Assembly: GCA_021323915.1 (NCBI GenBank) | Contig: JAJPKB010000640.1 | Location: 1-45,483 of the forward strand | Direction: 5' to 3' | DNA: 45,483 nt | Source: Chloroflexota bacterium | Lineage (GTDB): Bacteria; Chloroflexota; UBA6077; FW602-bin22; CADDYW01 | Shown: positions 1 through 6,098 of the stretch, piece after piece | Numbering within the stretch: the first letter of the stretch is position 1 | How the letters are laid out: each line of letters begins with the position of its first letter | Notes under the pieces: generated by a model | What the model was told of the DNA's origin: nothing | Seen by the model: the letters and a program-made list of their open reading frames with translations, nothing else | The model's database searches: none | Translations under genes and position numbers: made by a program

Positions 1-87
1 GGCCGAAAAAGAGGACGCCCACCGGAGTGGGCGTCCTGGGTAGGCCGTGCAGGGCTCGAACCTGCGACACCCTGATTAAAAGTCAGG
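1..87. repeat. attL: attL: 87-bp direct repeat with tRNA-Lys 3' fragment
   Basis: Identical base for base to 45349-45435, so it marks the left prophage boundary. It contains the tRNA terminator hairpin (13-36, A-run 6-10, minus-strand sense) and the 3' half of a tRNA-Lys gene (41-87, minus strand: anticodon loop, T-arm and 3' acceptor strand). After base 87 the sequence departs from the tRNA, so this copy is a non-functional fragment. The crossover must lie within the 87 bp, but the exact point cannot be seen. Confidence 0.95.
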
Positions 88-194
88 GACATCTGGTCGA
101 AGGAGAGTGACTCCTCTCCACTCCTGTGCCATTCTTCCCATCGCGTCGCCCTTCCCGCAGTCATCGGTCTTCCTCATGGATCGTCGTCTCCAAT

Positions 195-226
195 CCGATT
201 GGTGCACCTGTTGGTACACCAATCGG
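195..226. promoter_or_regulatory. Inverted pair of integrase arm-type sites, left end
   Basis: CCGATTGGTGCACC at 195-208 faces its inverted copy GGTACACCAATCGG at 213-226 (one mismatch). The 12-base core GATTGGTGCACC recurs twice in tandem at 45297-45320 beside attR and the integrase gene. A repeat shared only by the two prophage ends fits the arm sites bound by the N-terminal domain of tyrosine integrases. This is an inference from position and repetition. Confidence 0.65.
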
Positions 227-242
227 TGGCAAAGAACCGATG

Positions 243-449
243 TTATTCGGCCTTTGGGCGCAGCCCCTCGCGTACCGCTCGGCGGACTTCCTCCGCCGGT
301 ATTCGCCACCCGACCCGACGGCCTCCTAACTGGATGCCTCTGAGTCTCCCGGTCCGCAACCATTCGCGGACGGTATAGCGAGACACCTTGAGGATCTGCG
401 CGGCCTCCTCGACCGTCAAAACCTTTTCGTCGGCCAACATCACACCCAT
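243..449 (-). CDS. Excisionase-like helix-turn-helix protein (68 aa)
   Basis: Small MerR/excisionase-type (HTH_17) DNA-binding protein: LTVEEAAQILKVSRYTVREW forms the helix-turn-helix and GWRIPAEEVRR follows, the usual pattern for phage excisionases and plasmid AlpA-like proteins. ATG at 449 is chosen because GGAG lies nine bases upstream; a longer TTG-started form from 515 lacks a ribosome site. It is the first gene inside attL, divergent from the left operon and next to the arm sites, which supports a role in bending the left end for excision. It could equally be a regulator of the divergent promoter, since the two jobs are often combined. Confidence 0.8.
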   Translation of the reverse strand: MGVMLADEKVLTVEEAAQILKVSRYTVREWLRTGRLRGIQLGGRRVGWRIPAEEVRRAVREGLRPKAE

Positions 450-510
450 CACGTCAAACTCCGCAGTCCATTCTACGGGGATACCCCTCGTTCGATCAAT
501 CTCAAACTCC

Positions 511-600
511 GTCAAAATTTGTCAACATTTGTCAACCAATTATAGGCCACAATACTTGACACGGCAATCATAAGCGATATAATTGAACTATAAGCAATAT
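511..600. promoter_or_regulatory. Divergent promoters with repeated operator-like motifs
   Basis: Rightward: TTGACA (556-561), 16-bp spacer, TATAAT (578-583), reading into the SWIM gene. Leftward: TTGCCG (567-562), 17-bp spacer, TATAAT (544-539), reading into the excisionase-like gene. The two overlap, so polymerase cannot use both at once. Three tandem 10-bp repeats (GTCAAMATTT-like, 511-540) lie downstream of the leftward -10. ATAAGCRATAT occurs twice (570-580, 590-600) around the rightward -10. These are good operator candidates; the protein that binds them is not evident. Confidence 0.65.
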
Positions 601-624
601 GAAGCAACATACGGAGGCGACAGC

Positions 625-963
625 ATGCTGCACCAGGTTGAATCTCTTGGCGAAACGATCATCATCTTGCGCGAAGGGACTGCCTATCTGGTCCGCTCGC
701 ACAGTGAGCCGGATGCGTGGCATGAGTGCTCGCGGCTCACTTGCGATTGCAAGGGCTACCAGTACCGCGGCCACTGCCGCCACATCGCCGCCGTGCGGGC
801 ATACCTGCTTCGCGTCGTCTCTGAGGAGGTCGGCCACCATTGGCGCCAGCGCGCCGAGGACGAGAGCTACTGGGCGCAACTTGACGAGGCCAAGGCAAAT
901 GCTGTCGTCTATGAGGAGGTCGGCCGCCATTGGCGCCAGCGGCGGCCCCGAGCGCAGGTATGA
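625..963 (+). CDS. SWIM zinc-finger protein (112 aa)
   Basis: Carries C40-x-C42-x8-C51-x-H53, the CxCxnCxH signature of SWIM zinc fingers, which bind DNA or protein and are known in Rad51-paralogue partners and SWI2/SNF2 proteins. ATG at 625 is preceded by GGAGG. The C-terminal third holds a duplication: EEVGHHWRQR and EEVGRHWRQR recur 30 residues apart, matched in DNA by 37-bp repeats (815-851 and 905-941, two mismatches). First gene of the left operon, two genes before a putative annealing protein, so a role in phage recombination is plausible. No enzyme domain is visible. Confidence 0.8.
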   Translation: MLHQVESLGETIIILREGTAYLVRSHSEPDAWHECSRLTCDCKGYQYRGHCRHIAAVRAYLLRVVSEEVGHHWRQRAEDESYWAQLDEAKANAVVYEEVGRHWRQRRPRAQV

Positions 964-991
964 CCGATCACAGAGGAAAGGAGAGGCGAAA

Positions 992-1417
992 ATGGCAGAT
1001 CTGATCGAACGTGCGAAAGCGGCCTACGAGGCCCGGGAGGAGCGGCGCGCGGAGGAGGAGGCACGCCGGCGCACGGGGCGCGTGTGCAGCCAGCGTCTCA
1101 CGGAGATCTGGGGGCGATTGGCGGCAATCGGCATCGCGCGCGCTGACTACGACGCCGAGGCCCGGGTGGAGTGGCTCGACGTCCGGGGGATACCGTGCAT
1201 CCCCATTCTGCACCTCGCGGGGCTGCGCTTCGAGCCACTGCTCAGCGACTTGGGTGAGGTCTGCGCGCTCGCCGTGCGCCGCGTGTGTCTGCGCTGCGGC
1301 GCTCTTTCGGGCTGCAAGCCGGTGAAAGAGCTTGCCGATCTCTACGAGGTCAGCCAGTATCCCTGCCCCCGGTGCCAGCCCGACGTCCCCGGTGCCCCGG
1401 ACGACGTCCCGTTCTAA
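992..1417 (+). CDS. Zinc-ribbon protein with SSB-like acidic C-terminal tip (141 aa)
   Basis: Unrecognised protein. The N-terminus is a charged, probably helical segment rich in Glu and Arg (residues 5-30). The C-terminal half has C99xxC102 and C125xxC128, a likely zinc ribbon. The last residues are PDDVPF-stop, closely resembling the DDDIPF tip of bacterial single-stranded DNA-binding proteins that docks RecO, RecQ, PriA and others. There is no recognisable OB fold, so it does not look like an SSB. GAAAGGAGAGG precedes ATG 992. It lies directly upstream of the putative annealing protein in one operon. Confidence 0.75.
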   Translation: MADLIERAKAAYEAREERRAEEEARRRTGRVCSQRLTEIWGRLAAIGIARADYDAEARVEWLDVRGIPCIPILHLAGLRFEPLLSDLGEVCALAVRRVCLRCGALSGCKPVKELADLYEVSQYPCPRCQPDVPGAPDDVPF

Positions 1418-1474
1418 GATTGTCTGAGAAATCGGCCGCTGTCCGAACGCGGCGGCCACGAAGGAGAGAGGATC

Positions 1475-2143
1475 ATGACCATCCGCCCGGAATTCCTGGT
1501 CGAACGCCAGGGCAGGCAGTTTGTCTTGTACGCGGGGTTGCTCGATCTGGCGCATAGCCAGGGACTGCGCGCCATTCGGACCACGCTGCTTCAGGTTCCC
1601 TCCGACGACAATGGCCAAACCGCCATCGTCCGTGCCGAGGTCGAGACCGACCGCGGGACCTTCTCCGGAATCGGCGACGCCAACCCGAACAACGTGAACC
1701 GTGCCATGCTCACCTGCACGATTCGCCTCGCCGAAACGCGGGCGAAGGCCCGCGCGTTGCGCGACGCCGTGAACGTGGGCGTTGCCGCCTGCGAAGAGCT
1801 GGACGGGACCGACAGTGCGGACCTGGCCCCCTCATCACTGAGGGCAGCCGTGCCCAAACCGATCCCCGCAGCAGCCATTCCCGCCGAGGGCCAGCGCATT
1901 GCTCCGCCGACCGGCCAAAGCACGGCCTCCCGTCCGTCGACTCCCGTGCCCGTCCCGGGAGCGGAGCCTCCCGCGACGCCGGCCCAGCTTGGCAAGATCC
2001 GAACGCTCATGACCACGCTGAACTATACCGACCACGACGTTGAGCGCGCCCTGGGAGTCGACGTTGCTCACCTCAGCAAGCGCCAGGCGAGTCAGGTCAT
2101 CGACATGCTCGAGTCTCACCTGCACCCGGGGAGGGCTGGATGA
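1475..2143 (+). CDS. Putative single-strand annealing recombination protein (222 aa)
   Basis: The N-terminal domain (about residues 1-110) resembles a phage protein family with a Rad52/Erf-like context: FVLYAGLLDLAHSQGL, a Gly-Asp-Ala-Asn-Pro-x-Asn-Val segment, then RLAETRAKARALRDAVNVGV. A Pro/Ala-rich linker (about 115-165) leads to a C-terminal helical domain (AQLGKIRTLMTTLNY to the end), a layout often seen in phage recombination mediators. GGAGAG precedes ATG 1475. Neighbouring zinc proteins support a recombination module. The family match is from memory of motifs, so the annealing function is an inference. Confidence 0.6.
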   Translation: MTIRPEFLVERQGRQFVLYAGLLDLAHSQGLRAIRTTLLQVPSDDNGQTAIVRAEVETDRGTFSGIGDANPNNVNRAMLTCTIRLAETRAKARALRDAVNVGVAACEELDGTDSADLAPSSLRAAVPKPIPAAAIPAEGQRIAPPTGQSTASRPSTPVPVPGAEPPATPAQLGKIRTLMTTLNYTDHDVERALGVDVAHLSKRQASQVIDMLESHLHPGRAG

Positions 2144-2199
2144 GCGCCTCACTGATCGACCGAGTCGTGACTGTCGCCAGTGAGCCGCAGGCGGCGTAA
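2140..2199 (+). CDS. Tiny coupled ORF (19 aa)
   Basis: ATG overlaps the stop of the preceding gene as ATGA, with GGGGAGGG just upstream, and its own stop overlaps the next start as TAATG. The 19-residue product has no known similarity. The double overlap suggests it either encodes a micropeptide or simply carries ribosomes to the next gene. Confidence 0.35.
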   Translation: MSASLIDRVVTVASEPQAA

Positions 2200-2414
2200 T
2201 GGGCGTGAAGAAGATCGAACCCGCGGCGATGGGCGAGGCGGTGAACGAGAGAATTGCCTACCTTTGGCAGGCGATGCAGCACGAGCGACGGGAGGCGGAA
2301 AACAGCGAGCACAGCCCGCGCGTCCGTCGCTTCCTGCGGCGCGTCGCGGATGTTCACCGCGACGACCTTCGTCTACTGCTGCAAATTCGTCGTGAGGCAC
2401 GGCGACTCACATAA
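2199..2414 (+). CDS. Hypothetical small charged protein (71 aa)
   Basis: Unrecognised, rich in Arg and Glu and predicted helical throughout (for example RVADVHRDDLRLLLQIRREA). The start overlaps the stop of the 19-residue ORF as TAATG, so translation is probably coupled. It is the last gene of the left recombination operon. No membrane segment or metal motif is visible. Confidence 0.6.
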   Translation: MGVKKIEPAAMGEAVNERIAYLWQAMQHERREAENSEHSPRVRRFLRRVADVHRDDLRLLLQIRREARRLT

Positions 2415-2526
2415 TGCTCGGGGCACAGCTATTCGGCCGTGCTCAAACTTTCCTTATTGCTCGCTTGTGGCACGGCCCAATGATTCGTCCGCCCACCCCA
2501 CTACCGTGTTATCCACATCTGCACGC

Positions 2527-2609
2527 TACAGGCCTTACAGAACATTTTGCCTGTTGACAGGGTACCACCCGGCCGCTATAATGCGAGCTGTAAGCAATCC
2601 GCTTACAGC
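2527..2609 (+). promoter_or_regulatory. Consensus promoter with palindromic operator
   Basis: TTGACA (2554-2559), 17-bp spacer, TATAAT (2577-2582) is a perfect consensus promoter. Immediately downstream lies a perfect inverted repeat GCTGTAAGC-AATCC-GCTTACAGC (2587-2609), covering the expected transcription start. A CTTACAG half-site (2534-2540) occurs upstream. It drives the XRE gene at 2651, so autorepression by that product is the natural reading. Confidence 0.8.
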
Positions 2610-2650
2610 AATTTATCCGGTTCTCAGCCTGACGAGGAGTGTCTACCGCG

Positions 2651-3016
2651 ATGTTCGGACAACTGCTGCAGCAGATGCGCGCGCGATCACGGGTCAGCTT
2701 GCGCGAACTGGGTCGTGCAGTTGGTCTGTCGGCGGTTTACCTAAGCGATATTGAGGCGGGAAGCCGGCGACCGCCAGCACCAGCCACGGTACGCAAGATT
2801 GCCCAATGCCTCGGGGTCGATCCCGGCCCCCTTCTGAGCGCATCCCTCGCCGAGCGGAATGCCATCGAACTTCCTATTTCCCGCGACGAAAAGTCGATGC
2901 GACTGGAAGCCGCTCTAGCGCTAGCTCGCACATGGGATGAACTCGACGAGGAGGATCTCGCCGAGATAACCCGTTTCCTCGACGAGAAGAGGGAACAAAA
3001 GGGACAAAGTGCATGA
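2651..3016 (+). CDS. XRE-family transcriptional regulator (121 aa)
   Basis: N-terminal lambda-repressor-like helix-turn-helix: MRARSRVSLRELGRAVGLSA followed by VYLSDIEAGSRRPPAPATVRKIAQCLGV. The C-terminus is acidic and helical (EEDLAEITRFLDEKREQ), typical of short regulators paired with ImmA/IrrE proteases. ATG 2651 is used with GAGGAG 12 bases upstream; GTG 2639 is too close to that site. It lies behind a strong promoter and palindrome, consistent with autoregulation. It is a second repressor-type gene in addition to that at 42474. Confidence 0.85.
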   Translation: MFGQLLQQMRARSRVSLRELGRAVGLSAVYLSDIEAGSRRPPAPATVRKIAQCLGVDPGPLLSASLAERNAIELPISRDEKSMRLEAALALARTWDELDEEDLAEITRFLDEKREQKGQSA

Positions 3017-3205
3017 AGGTCGGTTCGCAGGTACCTCGGGTGCCCGGTATGGGGCATCGCGATACTGACCGTATCGCCGTCCAGGTGATCCGAAAATTCC
3101 GCTGGCAAGCTAATCGAGTAGCGGAAGCTATCTTGATGCCAGTCAAAAGCGGTCGAGGACCGCTATGGCGTCGACCCACCGGCGCTGACGGGAGTGTTCG
3201 AAGTC
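3013..3205 (+). pseudogene. Decayed ImmA/IrrE-like gene remnant
   Basis: Starts by ATGA overlap with the XRE gene, the usual place of an ImmA/IrrE protease. Its frame gives an N-terminal segment, then abruptly QANRVAEAILMP, resembling the ANxxAAxLLMP block that follows the catalytic site in this family. After a shift of frame near 3140, KAVEDRYGVDPPALTG follows, resembling the downstream RYGVSPxAL block. The HExxH region between is absent. This reads as an internal deletion plus frameshift. Similarity is short, so other explanations remain open. Confidence 0.45.
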
Positions 3206-3496
3206 TCATTCTCCGCAGTCGACACAAAGGGACAGCGAGCACGGACGCGTGCTCCGGGCTCAGAGGCACTGATAACCAGAGACTCGAAATGTTGCAGACT
3301 GCAGTTTACTGGTTGCCTGTCTCGGCTGTCAACAACCAACCAAGGGGACGTCTTGTACGTCTGCCGCTCTTGCGCTGGTTGGGTCACCTTGCGGATGGGG
3401 AAGATGGGCTCCGACGGCAAGGACATTGTCTACCATCGGTCATTCCCTATCCACCTGGATGGTCACCATGTGGTAGGCCACGCTAGGATAGCGTAG
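3194..3496 (+). CDS. Uncertain small Cys-containing ORF (100 aa)
   Basis: Open frame continuing from the remnant upstream, with GTG 3194 as possible start and no good ribosome site. It contains GDVLYVCRSCAGWVTL, a CxxC pair that might be half a zinc site, and a Cys pair (KCC) earlier. Unrecognised. It may be a distinct small protein or the tail of the decayed gene. Base composition is less GC-rich than its neighbours. Confidence 0.3.
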   Translation: MFEVSFSAVDTKGQRARTRAPGSEALITRDSKCCRLQFTGCLSRLSTTNQGDVLYVCRSCAGWVTLRMGKMGSDGKDIVYHRSFPIHLDGHHVVGHARIA

Positions 3497-3612
3497 CGTC
3501 ACCACCTCGCTCGAGGCACGCGATCGGGCGAGTGGCTCAATCCGATGGAAATGACGCTTACGCGTGGTGGGGAGTTCTCAGCAGATGCAATCTAACTTGA
3601 AGGAGATGTCTC

Positions 3613-3783
3613 ATGTCTCGGAAAACCAATTCGCGCAAGGTTACCGGACCCAAGGTCGCCAGCGATGCTGGTGAATTGCTAAACGACCCACGAACTTCCA
3701 AGAAGGTGAAGAGCGTCGCCGGCAGCGCGCTGTCACAAACTCCCAACAGGCGGAAACGGAAAAAGGGGAAAAATGAGGGATAG
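3613..3783 (+). CDS. Small basic protein, ALSQ type (56 aa)
   Basis: AAGGAG precedes the ATG. The sequence is strongly basic, with GPKVASDAGELLNDPRTSKK and SVAGSALSQTPNRRKRKKGK. It resembles a widespread family of roughly 50-residue bacterial proteins sharing the K-V-A-S-x-A and AGSALSQ blocks, with no assigned function. The lysine-rich tail suggests nucleic-acid binding. It lies at the distal end of the plus-strand left region and may be cargo. Confidence 0.7.
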   Translation: MSRKTNSRKVTGPKVASDAGELLNDPRTSKKVKSVAGSALSQTPNRRKRKKGKNEG

Positions 3784-3815
3784 GGCCAGGGCGTTGAGGG
3801 ACGAGTGAGGGAGCC

Positions 3816-3965
3816 ATGACCTTTTTCTGGCGCATTCTCCGACTGATCTTCCTCGGTCGGGCCCTTGCGCGCGGCCCCGGTTCCTTCGCGCGCTATGCTG
3901 CCCGCCGGCAGGGGCGCCAGATCGTCGCCACGTGGACGCGCGGGGCGCGTCCACGGCGCCGCTGA
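3816..3965 (+). CDS. Small basic, possibly membrane-associated protein (49 aa)
   Basis: GAGGGAG precedes ATG 3816. The N-terminus MTFFWRILRLIFLGRALARG is an amphipathic aromatic helix that could lie on a membrane; the rest is very Arg-rich (about a quarter Arg). Unrecognised. Last plus-strand gene before the convergent late region. Confidence 0.5.
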   Translation: MTFFWRILRLIFLGRALARGPGSFARYAARRQGRQIVATWTRGARPRRR

Positions 3966-3993
3966 CGTGGCTTCGGTGCCCCATCCTGCCAAC

Positions 3994-4029
3994 AAAAAAA
4001 GACCCCGTCCGGTTCGAACCGGACGGGGT
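3994..4029 (-). terminator. Terminator of the late operon
   Basis: A perfect 28-base palindrome (4002-4029, ACCCCGTCCGG stem, TTCGAA centre) is followed on the minus strand by seven U (3994-4000). It ends leftward transcription just past the last late gene. No U-run follows on the plus strand, so it is not an obvious terminator for the convergent left operon. Confidence 0.9.
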
Positions 4030-4044
4030 GATCATGGCGCTCAG

Positions 4045-4500
4045 TCAGGCAGACGGTCCGCATATCCTCGTCGTGATCGTCACGAATACCAGATGCCGCG
4101 AAAACATGTTCGTGAGCGCCAGCCGCACGGCGCCGTCCGCGGCCGGCACGAAGCGCTGCCAGCCGGTCGTTGTCGAGACGAGGGTGCTGCTGACGATCAC
4201 GTCATCGATCGTGATGGACATCGCCAGCACCGTCGGCGGTTGGACCTGCACCGCATAGAAAAACCACTGGCCTGGGCCAATGACGCCGATATCGTCCGCC
4301 AGCGCCCCGCCACGGCCTATCTCGTCCTGCATGACCTGCAGCGTGCAGCTTGGCCGAGCCCGGGCCGATGACGCCGTGGTCTGCACCACGGGCAGGTAGA
4401 TCTGCGGCGTCATCGGCCCGGGCTCGGCGTGTGCGCCCGCTCCACTCGCTCCGATGGCGAGAAGGCTCGCGAGGAGCAGCGCGCTGATCAGTCGTCCCAT
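4045..4500 (-). CDS. Secreted protein of unknown function (151 aa)
   Basis: Clear Sec signal peptide: MGRLISALLLASLLAIGASG, then GAGAHA as the likely cleavage site near residue 25. The mature part is predicted beta-rich, contains VQPPTVLAMSITIDDVIVSS, and has two Cys that could form a disulphide. Unrecognised. It is the last gene of the late operon, after the putative holin, so it may act in the envelope during lysis or be a lysogenic-conversion protein. Confidence 0.7.
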   Translation of the reverse strand: MGRLISALLLASLLAIGASGAGAHAEPGPMTPQIYLPVVQTTASSARARPSCTLQVMQDEIGRGGALADDIGVIGPGQWFFYAVQVQPPTVLAMSITIDDVIVSSTLVSTTTGWQRFVPAADGAVRLALTNMFSRHLVFVTITTRICGPSA

Positions 4501-4510
4501 GCTGCGCTGC

Positions 4511-4771
4511 CTACGCCGGGGGCGCCGGGCGGCTCAGGTACTGACCGACCGTGCCGGCGCCGGCATAGAGTCCGTACGCCGAAAGCCCGGCGATGATGCC
4601 ACTCAACACTGTCGTGTTCCAGGTGGCCAGGGCCGGTTGCTCCAGCAGGGCCAAGCCGACGGCAGCGACGATCGCGAGGATCGGCGAGAACGCCGTCGGC
4701 ATGCCGGCGCGCTCGGCGGCATGCACAACTCCCAGCGCTGCCGGCACGATGATGGGATCCGAGGTTGGCAT
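4511..4771 (-). CDS. Putative holin (86 aa, two membrane segments)
   Basis: Two hydrophobic segments, about residues 29-48 (PILAIVAAVGLALLEQPAL) and 55-76 (VLSGIIAGLSAYGLYAGAG), on a small protein in the lysis end of the late operon. This is the usual profile of a two-pass holin that opens the membrane for an endolysin. GGGAGGAAAG precedes ATG 4771. No family-specific motif is recognised, so the call rests on size, topology and position. Confidence 0.6.
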   Translation of the reverse strand: MPTSDPIIVPAALGVVHAAERAGMPTAFSPILAIVAAVGLALLEQPALATWNTTVLSGIIAGLSAYGLYAGAGTVGQYLSRPAPPA

Positions 4772-4781
4772 CTTTCCTCCC

Positions 4782-5012
4782 TTACCAGCCGAATGCCGCA
4801 CAGATCGTGGCGGCAAGAGGATTGGTTGCTGCCTGCGCCTTGAGCGCCGCAATCGCGGTCTGTCGCGCGGTCTGCGCCGCTGCGACGCTTTGTTGCCACG
4901 TGGTGATCGTTTGCTGATCGCTGGTGTAAGTCGCCTGCTCGCTCGCGGTCATCGGTCGCGAGACGATTTGCCCCTTTTGGCAATCGACGATGGTCAGGTT
5001 CGGGGGCGCCAT
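4782..5012 (-). CDS. Small tail-accessory-type protein (76 aa)
   Basis: Begins APPNLTIVDCQKGQIVSRPM, a pattern common in short phage proteins that follow tail fibres (a sentence-like TIVDCxxGxVxxRPMT, then a Glu/Gln/Ala helix). The remaining sequence is a helical stretch (TWQQSVAAAQTARQTAIAAL) probably forming a coiled coil. GGAGGAAAGG precedes the ATG. Located between the fibre and the putative holin. Function unknown. Confidence 0.65.
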   Translation of the reverse strand: MAPPNLTIVDCQKGQIVSRPMTASEQATYTSDQQTITTWQQSVAAAQTARQTAIAALKAQAATNPLAATICAAFGW

Positions 5013-5021
5013 CCTTTCCTC

Positions 5022-6098
5022 CTAGAGATAGCCGTAGAGGCTGATCGGTGTATTGTTTGTCAACCCGACCCCCGAGCCGAGGAGCAGGTCGATCCGGTTG
5101 ATTGCGGCGGTACCGGCATACTTCACCGCCCAACTCTCGAGTTTCCGCCCGGTGCCACTGTCATTGCTGCAGTTTGCGTGGCCGAGGGCATAATGCGGGG
5201 TGGCCGCCGCGTATCCGGGAATGTCAATCGCGAACGTGGCCAGGTCATTCGTCAGGCTCGCTCCCGAGACCTCGCCAATCTGCCCGAGGGTCGTCGCGGT
5301 CGCGATGTCGGTTGCACTGACCGACGTGCCCTGGCTGAGTACCCCGTGCGCGGTGTAGCTGGCCGAGGCGTCGTTATTGAAGCGCAGGTAGAGTCCCGTG
5401 TTGTAGACGCTGGCGTTGGTGTTTGCGCTACCGGCGATACGCAGGTGGCTGAACCCCGACGGAATGTTCTGAAAACTGACCGTGGCGGCATTCCAGAGCG
5501 TGCCACTCGCGATCAGGAGCGGCACGTGGCCGTCCGCCCCGGCGAGAGAGCGAGAAAGCGGGAGCCCGTTGGCGTCGACGAGAAACGGATTCCCTCCGAA
5601 GCCGGCCGCCCAGTCGAGCGCGAAGACCTGGAGTCCCGCGATGTTTGCGTACCCCCCCGTTGAGAACCCGTTGATGGTGAGGCGCAGAGCCTGGAAGGAC
5701 GGGAGCGAGCCCCTCACGTTCAGGAAGAAGCTGATCACCGGCGACGTATTGCCGGTGATCGTTGCCACGTTCGTCCAGGTGACGTTATCCGGGGAGAGAT
5801 CAATGGCGACGGCCGTCGGAATGTACCGGGTATCATTACGGAAATACGTACCGAAGGCGACACCCCAGAACGTGTGGGAAGCCGCAAAGGCGATGTCGAT
5901 CTGTTGTCCGATCGCCGTGGCCTGCCAGTAGTCCTGATTCCCGCGGCCGAGCGGCCCCTGGCCAAAGAGAGTCCCACCAGTGATCGCCGTCGAGGTCGCA
6001 GTTGCGCTAATGTCCCAGCCCGCGCCGAAGTTTGCCGCGAGCAGGTTGTAGTCGGCGGAGGCGATGACGTCGCCCGCCGCGTGAGGGGTAGCAGTCAT
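5022..6098 (-). CDS. Tail fibre / jelly-roll structural protein (358 aa)
   Basis: The N-terminus (TPHAAGDVIASADYNLLAAN) is the hallmark of phage fibre or appendage proteins. Residues about 45-165 look like a discoidin/F5-8C-type jelly roll (FWGVAFGTYFRND, LSPDNVTWTNVATITG, LRLTINGF). Residues 205-358 form a second beta-rich domain ending LLLGSGVGLTNNTPISLYGY, typical of sugar-binding fibre tips. Probably binds host surface glycans. The start overlaps the upstream stop as ATGA. Confidence 0.75.
   Translation of the reverse strand: MTATPHAAGDVIASADYNLLAANFGAGWDISATATSTAITGGTLFGQGPLGRGNQDYWQATAIGQQIDIAFAASHTFWGVAFGTYFRNDTRYIPTAVAIDLSPDNVTWTNVATITGNTSPVISFFLNVRGSLPSFQALRLTINGFSTGGYANIAGLQVFALDWAAGFGGNPFLVDANGLPLSRSLAGADGHVPLLIASGTLWNAATVSFQNIPSGFSHLRIAGSANTNASVYNTGLYLRFNNDASASYTAHGVLSQGTSVSATDIATATTLGQIGEVSGASLTNDLATFAIDIPGYAAATPHYALGHANCSNDSGTGRKLESWAVKYAGTAAINRIDLLLGSGVGLTNNTPISLYGYL

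Noticed and set aside
243-515. Longer form of the excisionase-like gene from TTG 515
   Set aside because: The added 22 residues lie over the operator-like repeats and there is no ribosome site; ATG 449 has one.
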